Of a stretch of 42,737 nt of DNA, positions 25,201 through 34,297 are shown in pieces; the first letter of the stretch is position 1; every line of letters starts with the position of its first letter. The DNA is taken from positions 1-42,737 of the forward strand of contig DFBZ01000079.1 of assembly GCA_002366835.1 (NCBI GenBank), in the 5' to 3' direction. The stretch comes from Gammaproteobacteria bacterium UBA3067. GTDB lineage: Bacteria > Pseudomonadota > Gammaproteobacteria > Pseudomonadales > UBA3067. The position numbers and the translations under genes are program-made. Under the pieces are notes generated by a model. The model had not been told where the DNA came from and ran no database searches. It saw nothing but the letters and a program-made list of their open reading frames with translations.

Positions 25201-26219
25201 TCGCGTAGGCGCGCCAGGGCATAACCCTGGGCGTAGGCACGGCGAGCTTGCTGGCCGGCTTTACTCTCATCGGCCGAGTGCAAGACTCTGCGCTCTTCAA
25301 CGGTAAACAGGAAAATCAGCCTATAGACCAGACGCAATAACTGCTGGAAGTAAGCGTCTTTACTGAGCTCGCCGCTATCGAGTTGGTGGCGCAATGACTG
25401 GTTGTCCGGGTGCTGAATAAAACCCTCGCCCAATACCAACAGGGCTTGCTCTACCCCCAAACGGAGACCTTCGCGCACACGGGTACCTTCGGCTTTACCG
25501 GTTTCGCGCCAGATTTCCCAGATGCTGTGTTCGGGCTGATCGTTCAGTGTGGCGCGGCTGGCGTGCAGCAGGCGCCAGATATTGGCGAACTCGCTGAAAC
25601 GCTGGCCTTCCAGAACATCCTGCAGGTCCACTTCCAGAAAACTTGGCCGGGTGAGGCTGGCGGCATCACGCAGCAGGCGCAGCTGTTTGCCGTTGGTCAC
25701 GATGGCCCAAAGATGGGCGTCGCTGGCGTTGAGCAGCTCCTGCCCCAGCTGGAAGGCGGATTTCTTGCGGCTGCCGCTGCCTTCGATGGCGAATATGGAC
25801 AGGCTATCGTCCAGCTTGCTGTTAAAGGGCGCCACTACCACAGGGATGTGGTCTGCTAGAAAAGTAACGGGGTAGGCGCGCTCGTTGACGCTAACGGAGG
25901 CGGTGGCTTTCAGGCTACTGTAGGCAAACACATCGCGCAGCAGCTCTTCGGCAAAGGTTTGGGTAAGGGCCAGGGCATCGACATCTTCGCGTTCCAGGGC
26001 GGGGGCAAAGTGCTTCCATTGGGCACAGGCGATCTGAAAGGCGCGGCTGTAGTCGTCTTTCAGCCGCAATCCTTTGGGGGTTTGGTAGTCGGTTTCGCTC
26101 TGGTGTTTGGCCTGGCCTAGGGCGGCTTTCTCCAGTTGATCGGGCAGAAACAGGGTGCCTTCGAGGGTCAGGCTGGGCAGGTTTAATGCGCTTTTGCTTT
26201 GGCGTTTTACTTTTCTCAT
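22242..26219 (-). CDS. Large N6-adenine DNA methyltransferase (Eco57I/PglX/DrmMI-like)
   Basis: A 1325-residue protein. Motif I is VIDPACGSGHFLLAAARR near residue 513, and motif IV is FDCVLGNPPWEHVEL near residue 780, both intact. The first about 250 residues (HLWAIVTNGKQLRLLRD, FLEVDLQDVL) resemble the restriction-like N-terminal part of type IIG/PglX enzymes, but I do not see a complete PD-(D/E)XK set. The C-terminal half probably holds target recognition (GYLKQFPFIPPNRY). The enzyme would mark host DNA in a DISARM- or BREX-like scheme. It follows the SNF2 gene after 9 bp. Confidence 0.93.
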   Translation of the reverse strand: MRKVKRQSKSALNLPSLTLEGTLFLPDQLEKAALGQAKHQSETDYQTPKGLRLKDDYSRAFQIACAQWKHFAPALEREDVDALALTQTFAEELLRDVFAYSSLKATASVSVNERAYPVTFLADHIPVVVAPFNSKLDDSLSIFAIEGSGSRKKSAFQLGQELLNASDAHLWAIVTNGKQLRLLRDAASLTRPSFLEVDLQDVLEGQRFSEFANIWRLLHASRATLNDQPEHSIWEIWRETGKAEGTRVREGLRLGVEQALLVLGEGFIQHPDNQSLRHQLDSGELSKDAYFQQLLRLVYRLIFLFTVEERRVLHSADESKAGQQARRAYAQGYALARLRDACLKRRNLNRFDDHWQALRIVFKGLAEGEPRLALPALGGLFNPGQCQTLDSASLCNKHLLTAMRQLRWARHDGSLAPVDYRNMGPEELGSVYESLLELVPEIDLTAKTFGFVGITSEGSTAGNARKTSGSYYTPDSLVQELIKSALEPVIQQRLLENKANPTEALLGIRVIDPACGSGHFLLAAARRLAQELALLRAEDGAVKPADYRHALREVVSHCIFGVDRNPMALELARTALWLEGFEQGQPLSFLDHHLQCGDALLGMTDLKALEYGIPKAAFKPLSGDEKPVCTALNKANTAALKDIEKKRTAAEFRQVDEFLKTDSGLKELLAIESMPQETTKQIERQEAAYQAFLDKAQHSHLRHAADMVLGTFLLPKTEASEAQIPTTASVYLELTNDSNNTQRLAQREAAAKACEQAKVFHWPLAFPQVFAQGGFDCVLGNPPWEHVELKEEEFFATRNTDVANAKNKAERTQRIQWLSEGMLAKHLLPELQHPENECDAEVRLFNEYSEAKRALDAASAFAHVKGNEGGRYPLTGVGRVNTYALFSESILQVVSDNGRAGFIVPTGIATDDSTKAYFGHISQSDLLVSLYDIENREAVFPTVHRSYKFCLLTLGQAKQAEFAFFLTQASQLSDTRRRFTLTPEEFRLINPNTLTCPVFRSERDAELTKKLYRAAPVLINENQENGNPWGISFMQGTHNMSSHSHLFNNKQSEGLLPLYEAKMISQFNHRAGSYEGRDDDRGNRVLPDTPLEKLQDPTYEVQPHYWIDESEVISRLQGRWAKKWFWAYKDITTAITVRTFISTIIPMSGVGHTMPLIFPNVNDESRVACLIANANSLVVDYIARQKIGYIHLTYGYLKQFPFIPPNRYSGADLTFIVQRVLELIYTAHDLAPWANDLGYEGEPFAFNLERRAILRAELDAYYARLYGLNCDELRYILDPADVVGKDYPSETFRVLKKNEEKEFGEYRTQRLVLEAWDKLEAGELH

Positions 26220-26228
26220 TATTCTTCC

Positions 26229-29000
26229 TTACAGCGCATCGGGTAGCAGTACATACACCCCGATCACATCCACCGGCAAACAGGCACTGACACTGTATTG
26301 ACCCACGTCGCGGGCAGCCTCGCGTACGCGTTTGTGGTCTTCCAGCAATGTTTGGGCGCGCTCGCTGGCTAGTGCTTCCAACCTTGGCTGCTGCTCTTTC
26401 AGGAAAGTAATGGCATGGTTGATTTCCCGCGTCATTGCCTCCTTGGGCAGATTGCCCGTGGGCACGCATTCGAGCAACCGGCTCACTTCTTGGCCTACCA
26501 GCCATTCTGGCCTGGTGCGGCCTTTTACGGCTAGAGCCACAGTTTCTTCAGCCATCAGTTGGAAGGGCTCCCGACGACGCACGTATTCCAGCTGGTGGCG
26601 CAGGCGCAGCAAATAAATGGTGGTCACCACCTCAACGCTATCGGTTTCAGCAGCGGCGCAGCGAGCGGCCAGATTACTGTCACCCTGCAGGCTTTCTTCA
26701 AGAAGATGGTCGGCTAGCACACTGACAAGAGGGTGACTGCGGTGCAGCTCGTTGAAGTCAATCATCAAAGCTTGATCAATACCTTCGTCCGCCAGGCGTT
26801 GGCGCAGGTTATCGGGTGTATATTGGGGCAGAAAACGGTAGCGGTTGCCACGAGCGGTTTCCAGCGGCGCATTGAGGCGCGCGGCGGCGGTTTTAATAAA
26901 GCACTGCACATCTTCGTGGGCACCCAGGGATTCCTGCTGTTTTTGCCACTCGGGTAAAACTTCACCAGGTTGAATCCGACGCTGGGCAAACACCGTACGG
27001 TTGGCTTTGGCCTTGCTAAGGGCATCTTGCCACTGGGTTTGCAGTGGAGCCAACAGTTCTTCGGCATCGGCAAACAAGTCCTCGGTGTAGGGTACGATGA
27101 CTTTGCTGCGCTTCATCAGTGCCGCTTTCACCAGTGCCTGATTGATACGGGTGTCATCTTCCGGCATGGGGACCAGAACGCCCAGCTCCTTCTGGATGGC
27201 TTCGCCCTTGCGCAGAATCACGTTCAATACAAAACCGTCGACAGGGTTGTCCTGCCCATAGAGCATGGTGCAGCGCACCTCACTCGCTTGCTGGCCAAAA
27301 CGATCGACACGGCCTTCACGCTGTTCGTGGCGAGTTGGATTCCAGGCTAGGTCGTAATGCACGACGGCGGTGAATAGGTGTTGCAGGTTAATCCCTTCGG
27401 ACAGACAGTCGGTGGCGACCAGAATACGCGGGCTGCCCTCTTCCATCTCTTCCACTTTCAGGCGCCGCTCCTCCGGGGTGAGCTCACCGGTGACCGATTC
27501 AATGGTTGCCTTGGGAAACTGCTTTCGCAGATGTTCGGCTACATAGTGAGCCGTGGCCACATAGCGACAAAACACCACTGTGTGAAAACCGTCTTTGACC
27601 AGCTCATCTAAGTGCTGAATGAGGGCAGCGAGTTTTGGATCACCCTGCTTGCCGCTTAACCGCACAGCATCGGCAATCAGGTTTTCTAAAGCCTGGTTAT
27701 TCAGTTGGGCTGACGGTTCGATATCTGAGACTGACAGGTCATCGGCTTCACCATCGTGCAGGCGTTCATCGGCCAGTAGTTCATCTGGCGTTTGCAGCCC
27801 TTCCAGGCGATTGCTCAGCGCTTTTACTGCCGCTGCCGGGGATGAAGCGACGCAACGCAATAAGGCGAGCGTGGCGTACCAGATAAGGCGGGCATCGTTG
27901 TTGCCCTGTTGTTCGACACTCTCAGCCAACTCAAGACAATGGTTTTGTACCGCGTCAAAGAAGCCGCCCCAATCACCAGTAAGTTGGTAGGTAAGCTCGG
28001 CCTTCATACGCCGTGGAAAACCGGTGCCGTCATTGGTTTCGGCTTGCCACTCGGTAATATCCTTACGGCGCCGTTGTACGAAATGGCGTGCTAATTCCTG
28101 GCGCAGTGGATCACTGGCGGAGGTACGATTTTGCAACTGGGCAAATTTCGGCTTGAGCAGTGAAATCAGATTATAAAAGGCAGCTTCGTCACCCGAGTGG
28201 GGGGTCGCTGTCAGCATTATTAGATGGCGTTCTTCACTGGCGGCGAGGCGTTGCAGCAATTCGAAGCGCAACTGCTTACCCTGGCCAGACGTGGCGCAGG
28301 TGTGCGCTTCATCCACAATAATGCATTCAGGGGCAATGGAGAGAAAGTGCTCGCGGTGGCGTTCACTTTTTATGTAATCCAGACTTACCACGATAATGGG
28401 AAAATGGTCCATCAAACTGGTGCCGTGGGGCACTTCCCGCTCGACGCGGCTGGCAGTAGCAGAAGTTAAGGCGACGGCCTGCAGATTAAAACGGTTCTCT
28501 AGCTCCGATTGCCATTGCTCCACCAGATGAGGCGGGCACAGCACTGCAAGCTTAGCAATTTCGCCTCGATCCATCAATTCTCGGACGATCAGGCCCGCTT
28601 CGATGGTTTTACCAACACCCACGTCATCTGCAATTAGCAGGCGAACAGTGCTCAGGCGCAATGCCATCAACAATGGCACCAGTTGGTAAGCACGTGGTTC
28701 GACGGAAATATTGCCAAACGAGCGGAATGGGCCACCACCGGTGCGCAATTTCAAGCGCAACGCATCACGCAATAACAAGGCACCAGAGTGACCTCCGGGC
28801 TTTTCAGCATCGGGCCAGGGGAAGATGGCCGACTTTACAGGCTCGATTTCAATGTCGGGAATAAGAGCAATAATGTCGTCATCCGTACCACCCAGAGGGC
28901 GAAGCCTTAGCCATTCAGCGCTCGATTCGTTTTGCACCACCCATTCTCGGCCACGGGCATGAACCAGGTTTCCAGGCTGATAGTTATATTCTTGTGTCAT
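26229..29000 (-). CDS. SNF2-family helicase (DrmD-like)
   Basis: A 923-residue superfamily 2 ATPase. Walker A is IADDVGVGKTIEAG near residue 128, followed by DEAH near 232 (CIIVDEAHTC), LTATPHSGDEAAF near 262, and the C-terminal RecA lobe with SEGINLQ near 535 and EQREGRVDRFGQ near 562. The remaining about 350 residues are helical with no clear domain. It resembles DrmD of class 1 DISARM and similar translocases next to large methylases. Its ATG overlaps the upstream helicase stop (TGATG), indicating tight coupling. Confidence 0.92.
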   Translation of the reverse strand: MTQEYNYQPGNLVHARGREWVVQNESSAEWLRLRPLGGTDDDIIALIPDIEIEPVKSAIFPWPDAEKPGGHSGALLLRDALRLKLRTGGGPFRSFGNISVEPRAYQLVPLLMALRLSTVRLLIADDVGVGKTIEAGLIVRELMDRGEIAKLAVLCPPHLVEQWQSELENRFNLQAVALTSATASRVEREVPHGTSLMDHFPIIVVSLDYIKSERHREHFLSIAPECIIVDEAHTCATSGQGKQLRFELLQRLAASEERHLIMLTATPHSGDEAAFYNLISLLKPKFAQLQNRTSASDPLRQELARHFVQRRRKDITEWQAETNDGTGFPRRMKAELTYQLTGDWGGFFDAVQNHCLELAESVEQQGNNDARLIWYATLALLRCVASSPAAAVKALSNRLEGLQTPDELLADERLHDGEADDLSVSDIEPSAQLNNQALENLIADAVRLSGKQGDPKLAALIQHLDELVKDGFHTVVFCRYVATAHYVAEHLRKQFPKATIESVTGELTPEERRLKVEEMEEGSPRILVATDCLSEGINLQHLFTAVVHYDLAWNPTRHEQREGRVDRFGQQASEVRCTMLYGQDNPVDGFVLNVILRKGEAIQKELGVLVPMPEDDTRINQALVKAALMKRSKVIVPYTEDLFADAEELLAPLQTQWQDALSKAKANRTVFAQRRIQPGEVLPEWQKQQESLGAHEDVQCFIKTAAARLNAPLETARGNRYRFLPQYTPDNLRQRLADEGIDQALMIDFNELHRSHPLVSVLADHLLEESLQGDSNLAARCAAAETDSVEVVTTIYLLRLRHQLEYVRRREPFQLMAEETVALAVKGRTRPEWLVGQEVSRLLECVPTGNLPKEAMTREINHAITFLKEQQPRLEALASERAQTLLEDHKRVREAARDVGQYSVSACLPVDVIGVYVLLPDAL

Positions 29001-32000
29001 CAGGCTTGTTCCTCGTTCACGCCAAAGACATTGGCATGAGTTTCAAACAGCTGATTCCATGTGGCCTGGTCAGAGGCGTCGAGGTAGGACCAACCCTTGT
29101 CGGTTAACTGTTGAATGATTGCTTCGGTTGGTGGCTCGGTAAACACCAGCGCTCTGGCACTTTTATATTGCGCTGCTGCGGTGGCTGCGCCACCCGATAC
29201 GCTGACGTGGGTCGCGTCCGGTGCGTTCAAGCCAAGGTGGCAAAGGAGGCTGAGAAACGCCTCGACCAAAGGCTCGCCAGCGGCCTTAGCGGTTTGCTGC
29301 GGTGTGACCGGTGTGGGTTGTGTCAGGGCTTGAACATTAGCATTGGCCAGCGCGACCAGCAGCTCCAGGGCATCCGGGTCTCTTCGATTAATGTTCTCAT
29401 GATCTGGCTGGTTAAAGTAAGACAACAGACACTGATAACAACCCGCTTCGCACAGCGCATTATCGAGCTCATCCTTCTTCTCTAGTTTAGAAAGTTTATT
29501 AGTGTCCCATTCGCCCTCGGGCTTTTGGAAGTGCATGACTTCCAGTGCTTTGCTAGCCACCACCGCCAGGCTTTCCGGCTCTGAGGCCAAACGGGTCAGT
29601 ACACCTGCGCCGCCTTCGGCAGCCTCATAGAACAGCAATGACTTTCGATCATCCAGTTTAGGCAGAGGCTCGGCGACCAGTTCAGATTCTTCTACCTGAA
29701 ACGTCATTTCGAGGCCGCGTTTTAATGCCGCCTGTACGGTTGCCATGGCCTCAATCGACAGGGGCCTTATCGGCTGCAGAATTAGCAGGTTTCGATGGTC
29801 TTCTACAAACGGCACAATGCGCTGGTTAGCGACCTTATCCATCGCGCCTTCTTCCTTGCTGGAGTCATCTTCGCTATTAGGGTCATCTTTTTTGCTCCAG
29901 GTGCCTGTAATCGGGTTGATGTAAAAACCGAGCTGGTTTTTATCCTTCCTACGACGCCAGCCACGGTTGATCCGCCAGATGCGAGCGGCTGGCGCATAGG
30001 TCAATTCGGCAAGGGCTTCTTCGCCGATTTGCACTATGGCTTTTTGCTGTTGGATTTTGCCATCGGGGCCCGGCAGGAAGCGATAGGTGGTTTGCAACTC
30101 GAAACCCTGGCGCTGACGGTCTTCATCGTTGATGGAAATTCGTTCCACTGGCAATGTTTCGACGGTTTCTATGCGATAGAGTTCTTTTACCCAATCCTCT
30201 TCTGTTAACAGAGCTTCGCAGTTTTCACAGCGCTCCACCAAGGGTTCATCGCCACCAGGCTGGCCCAAATGGCCATAACCGCATTGACTACAGACTCGCG
30301 ATGTTATGGTGGCCAGAGTGCTGTTGCCAGAAATGTGTTCAGTGTTACCGACATTCAACTTAGCGCGCACGACGCGATACATTCTGCCCTGGTGGTAAAT
30401 GAGGCTGCGCGGACCAAATTCTGACAAGGCAAGGAAGCGTGGTCTGCTGACCATGCTGCCTTCATCATCTTTACCGGTGGTTTGCCCGCCACGGGCAGGT
30501 ATCCATGCCATGAGGGGTAGGCGCGGAAAGTTGTAGCCGGGCAGGAAACCCTGGCTTGCCAAATAACGATAGGTATAAAAGTCTGAATTCTGGGTATTGC
30601 CGGTTTTTAACAATATTCCATACTGGTTGGCGGCATCGCCCCAGCGGCGTTTCGCATTGGTGCGCTCCAACCCAGTAGCGGTATGGCTTTTGGCGACGAC
30701 TTCGGCCATATCCATCTGCTTGCGGGTGGCATCAAACAATGCGCGCCAACGGTCCAGCGAGCTGGAAAAATTCTGTGGTGCCTGGTTTATCACCGACTCA
30801 ATATAATCGGCGGTAAACCAGTGGCTGGTATTCAATTCGCTTTCCAGTTGTGTAATCACACCCTGCGCAGCAAAGCGGGCTTTTTCAATGACTGCAGGAT
30901 CTCCCAGCTTTTTCTTCAGTGCCGTTTGCAGCGGCTTGGCCTCGTCTTCAAGGTTAACCAGCGGCGCAATGCTGCTATCGAGCTCGACTTCGGCTGCGGC
31001 CAACCACACGGCGTGCAAGTGGCTTTCAATGAGTTCCCGGTTGCCTAAATCCAGTGTTGGCGCTTTGACGACGCCGTGAACCATTTCGTTGGCATTATGA
31101 AAAAACCATTGATCATGTGGGCTCAGCGAGGCGCAATAGGTAATCACCAGCGCCTGCTGGCCGGAGCGGCCAGCGCGACCACTTCGCTGAGCATAGTTAG
31201 CTGGTGTCGGCGGGACATTGCGCAGGTAGACCGTATTCAGTGCTGAAATATCGACACCCAGTTCCATGGTTGGAGAACAAAACATCACCGGTAAGCGCTC
31301 CAGGGGTGTTTCATGGCCCGGTTCTGCAAGCCACTCTTTTTGATCTTTTTCGGTATAGCGAAACCGTTGTTCCAGTAGTTGACGACGAGCGGCGTCGACC
31401 TGAGCCGTGTGCTCCTGTGCTTCGAAATGGAACAGGGGGTGACTGGGTTGCTTTAGCAGTTGTGCAAGGTTCAGGTAGAGTGCACGAAAATACTGATTTG
31501 TGGCGTCTTCACCCTCAATAGTTTGGTCGGTAAGCATCCATTCCATAGCCGACGCATTGAGTCGATAACCCGCCAGGCCTTTCTCGACACTGTGTTTTTG
31601 CACGTAGCCATAAAGCACGGCTACCTCCAACAATGCTGCGACGATCTCCACCCACTCCGCGTCTTTCCAGGTGCCCACCTGCCCGGCAAAAGCGGTGGAC
31701 TTCCAAAAATCCGCGTTCTTAATGACTTTTAATACGCGTGAGCGTTCTGCAGCAGACACCAGATCGGTTCTGGGCTTGCCTTTGTATTCTGGTCGTTTGC
31801 TCAGAATTATAAATTTCGACGTTTCCAGGTTTTCATCGGAAGCGAAAGCCCAGCGCTCATTCAGGTAGTTAAAGGCACTATTGCGCGCCTTGTCTTGCTC
31901 GACAGAATCGAGGTACCGCGTTTCAAGGCACAGTGCTCTGCGCATTTCATCGAACAGGGCTCTGCATAAATTTGCTCTGTTAAATGCATTCAGTTTTGCC

Positions 32001-34297
32001 AATACAGAATTCTTGCTACTTTTGAAAAGATCATCTTCAGCACAGAACTCTTCCAAACCGCGATAACCGATCCGCAACAGAGCAAGCTGATCTAAATTGG
32101 GGTTATTGAAACGCCAGCCCCTACGCAAGTCTCGAATGAGACGGTACCCGATAATATAGCGGAGCGTTCTCTGCGCTTCCTGTCTGGCAAGACCCATTAA
32201 TTTTGGCGTTTTAAGGTATTCTGCTAGCGTGGCTTCATCGACGTTGTTAAAGCCCAGTGATTTGAACACCTCCTCTGCAAGCTTTTCTTCATCTAACACG
32301 TCGTTATTAGCCTGGAGCGCTCCAATCAAGCCGGCACGAAGTGTCAGGAGGAAAATAAAATCATTAAAATGACCCGCTTGGAGGGCGGCATCCTGCCGGT
32401 TATCGGTGAAGCCCAAAAGTTTTCTGGGGTCAGGCATTCCTTCAGGTAAACTCTCAATCGAGAAAAGTTGCCGCAGAGCGGACAGTGTGAGCACCGTTGT
32501 GGCCGACGACCGGCCTTCGCCGGAAAGACTGGCTAACCGGTTGATGTCTTTACCGTGGGCTTCGTGGAGCTGGTTGCACTTTAAACAAAAGCGAAATTTG
32601 CCGGGGATAAACCAGTATTTTTCGCCGCGCCCCTCTACGCCCTGTGTATCTATAGTAAATTCCATTGGGCGGGCTTTTTTGTAGTTATATTTTAGTTTGG
32701 GCTCCGATTTGGAGTAATCGATCCAGGCCTCTGGCAAATTTTCCAACGCGCCTTTAAAGCTTAAGTTCGGGTTAACCGGACACAAAAAACCGAAACTTAT
32801 CTCATCATTATCAGCTGTTGTAATTTCACCAATGTCTCTAGGATCAAACCTTATCTGTCCCAGCAAAGTTTTCCAGACGGGGTGGTACTCCTGGCCACAC
32901 TCTCTACAGAAATGCACGGGATAAAGCTGCACTCCCTGATCCTGTTTACCCGGCGCAAACCGCTGCGCGTCGAGCGTGATAGTCCTAGTCCCACTGGGTT
33001 CCAGTGTTACCAAAACCTTGCCGGGGCCACTTATAAACTGGTGCAGCTTAAATGCAAATGGAGAACGCCCCTGCGGCGTTGTGACATCATGGGCGGATAC
33101 CAAGAATTTCTGGAGTGCAGTAGAAGCCTTTTCCTGCGTGACTCCGGCATCACCCGCCAACAATTCAGCCGCTGAATCAAGCGTCTTGGGCTTTGCGCGT
33201 TTTGGCGGCTCATCTTGTGGTATTTCAATGCCGAGATTCAACTCCACCCATATCGCCATAGGGGAATCCTTAAACTCATCGAAATCAGTCCAAGAAAAAT
33301 CTTCTTTTTGAATTTCGGTTTCCAATAGCGACCTGATAGCTTCGACATCTTTTGAAGGTGTCGTAACCCTCTCGAGCGTTTCACCAATAACATCATGCTC
33401 AGATATTTCTGCACCAAATAACTTACTGGATACCTCAGCTACTACCCGATTCCGATCAACTTGTTTCCCTGTACTGGACATCGTCGCAGATGTACCAATA
33501 CAGGTCATACTTGTTGCCCCTAACCGTTCCCTCAGCCGCCTCACAAGAACGGCAACATCTGCGCCTTGTCGACCCCGGTAGGTATGCAACTCATCAAGAA
33601 TTAGAAACTCTAGGCCTTTGCAGTTATCGACCACACGCCGATCTACAGCTTCATAACGCGTCAGGATAAGTTCCAGCATCATGAAGTTGGTCAGCAATAT
33701 ATCGGGCGGGTTATTTGCGATTTCTTCGCGCTGAACAGAACTTTCCTGTCCTGTATAACGAGCAACCGTAAATGGCCGATCACCAGCGGGAAAGTCGACT
33801 AAAAACTTTTCAAGCTCTTCGAGCTGGCTATTTGCCAGTGCATTCATTGGGTAGATGACAATAGCGCGAGTTTTGGGCGCTGGGTCAACTGCTTTTCCTT
33901 TTAGAATGGCATCGATAACAGGAAGAAAAAACGCCAGAGATTTTCCTGAACCGGTACCGGTTGTAACTACATAGCTCTGTTTTTCCTGTCCCTTTGCCAA
34001 CGCCTCAATCTGATGCTTGTACAAATGAAGTGGGTCTGATTTTCCTTCCGCTTTTCCAGTACGAAAAATATCAGCACAGAGAGGATGTAAGACTCCGTCA
34101 TTGGCTAATTCCTGAACAGTGCCTTTTCGTTGATAGTTAGGGTTTATCTGTATAAGCGGCTGAGGCCAATAACGGCCTTCAGTGTATTGCTGTTCAACGA
34201 CATTTTTTATGTCACTGGCTGCGATCGACACGAAGCTTCTGGAAAACGATCTGTATTCATCGATTAATTCATCCCTAAAGTTAAATACGTTTTCCAT
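29000..34297 (-). CDS. Very large DEAD-like helicase with DUF1998/MZB C-terminus
   Basis: A 1765-residue SF2 helicase. Walker A is VTTGTGSGKSLAFF near residue 115, with DELH near 237, GTSATMS near 267, SPTMELGVDIS near 1012 and QRSGRAGRSGQ near 1040. Between the lobes are cysteine pairs (HFCRECGQEY, RFCLKCNQLH); a further zinc ribbon (CSQCGYGH, then CENC) precedes the C-terminal CEAGCYQCLLSYFNQ cluster near 1619 that marks MrfA/DUF1998 helicases. DISARM has a separate helicase (DrmA) and DUF1998 protein (DrmB); here both features are on one chain. The ATG overlaps the WYL stop (TAATG), with AGGAG upstream. The frame also opens at a TTG 6 bp earlier. Confidence 0.92.
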   Translation of the reverse strand: MENVFNFRDELIDEYRSFSRSFVSIAASDIKNVVEQQYTEGRYWPQPLIQINPNYQRKGTVQELANDGVLHPLCADIFRTGKAEGKSDPLHLYKHQIEALAKGQEKQSYVVTTGTGSGKSLAFFLPVIDAILKGKAVDPAPKTRAIVIYPMNALANSQLEELEKFLVDFPAGDRPFTVARYTGQESSVQREEIANNPPDILLTNFMMLELILTRYEAVDRRVVDNCKGLEFLILDELHTYRGRQGADVAVLVRRLRERLGATSMTCIGTSATMSSTGKQVDRNRVVAEVSSKLFGAEISEHDVIGETLERVTTPSKDVEAIRSLLETEIQKEDFSWTDFDEFKDSPMAIWVELNLGIEIPQDEPPKRAKPKTLDSAAELLAGDAGVTQEKASTALQKFLVSAHDVTTPQGRSPFAFKLHQFISGPGKVLVTLEPSGTRTITLDAQRFAPGKQDQGVQLYPVHFCRECGQEYHPVWKTLLGQIRFDPRDIGEITTADNDEISFGFLCPVNPNLSFKGALENLPEAWIDYSKSEPKLKYNYKKARPMEFTIDTQGVEGRGEKYWFIPGKFRFCLKCNQLHEAHGKDINRLASLSGEGRSSATTVLTLSALRQLFSIESLPEGMPDPRKLLGFTDNRQDAALQAGHFNDFIFLLTLRAGLIGALQANNDVLDEEKLAEEVFKSLGFNNVDEATLAEYLKTPKLMGLARQEAQRTLRYIIGYRLIRDLRRGWRFNNPNLDQLALLRIGYRGLEEFCAEDDLFKSSKNSVLAKLNAFNRANLCRALFDEMRRALCLETRYLDSVEQDKARNSAFNYLNERWAFASDENLETSKFIILSKRPEYKGKPRTDLVSAAERSRVLKVIKNADFWKSTAFAGQVGTWKDAEWVEIVAALLEVAVLYGYVQKHSVEKGLAGYRLNASAMEWMLTDQTIEGEDATNQYFRALYLNLAQLLKQPSHPLFHFEAQEHTAQVDAARRQLLEQRFRYTEKDQKEWLAEPGHETPLERLPVMFCSPTMELGVDISALNTVYLRNVPPTPANYAQRSGRAGRSGQQALVITYCASLSPHDQWFFHNANEMVHGVVKAPTLDLGNRELIESHLHAVWLAAAEVELDSSIAPLVNLEDEAKPLQTALKKKLGDPAVIEKARFAAQGVITQLESELNTSHWFTADYIESVINQAPQNFSSSLDRWRALFDATRKQMDMAEVVAKSHTATGLERTNAKRRWGDAANQYGILLKTGNTQNSDFYTYRYLASQGFLPGYNFPRLPLMAWIPARGGQTTGKDDEGSMVSRPRFLALSEFGPRSLIYHQGRMYRVVRAKLNVGNTEHISGNSTLATITSRVCSQCGYGHLGQPGGDEPLVERCENCEALLTEEDWVKELYRIETVETLPVERISINDEDRQRQGFELQTTYRFLPGPDGKIQQQKAIVQIGEEALAELTYAPAARIWRINRGWRRRKDKNQLGFYINPITGTWSKKDDPNSEDDSSKEEGAMDKVANQRIVPFVEDHRNLLILQPIRPLSIEAMATVQAALKRGLEMTFQVEESELVAEPLPKLDDRKSLLFYEAAEGGAGVLTRLASEPESLAVVASKALEVMHFQKPEGEWDTNKLSKLEKKDELDNALCEAGCYQCLLSYFNQPDHENINRRDPDALELLVALANANVQALTQPTPVTPQQTAKAAGEPLVEAFLSLLCHLGLNAPDATHVSVSGGAATAAAQYKSARALVFTEPPTEAIIQQLTDKGWSYLDASDQATWNQLFETHANVFGVNEEQA

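Noticed and set aside
22242..34297. BREX system
   Set aside because: No PglZ-type phosphatase, BrxC-type ATPase or Lon-like protease is present; only the WYL regulator and large methylase are shared.
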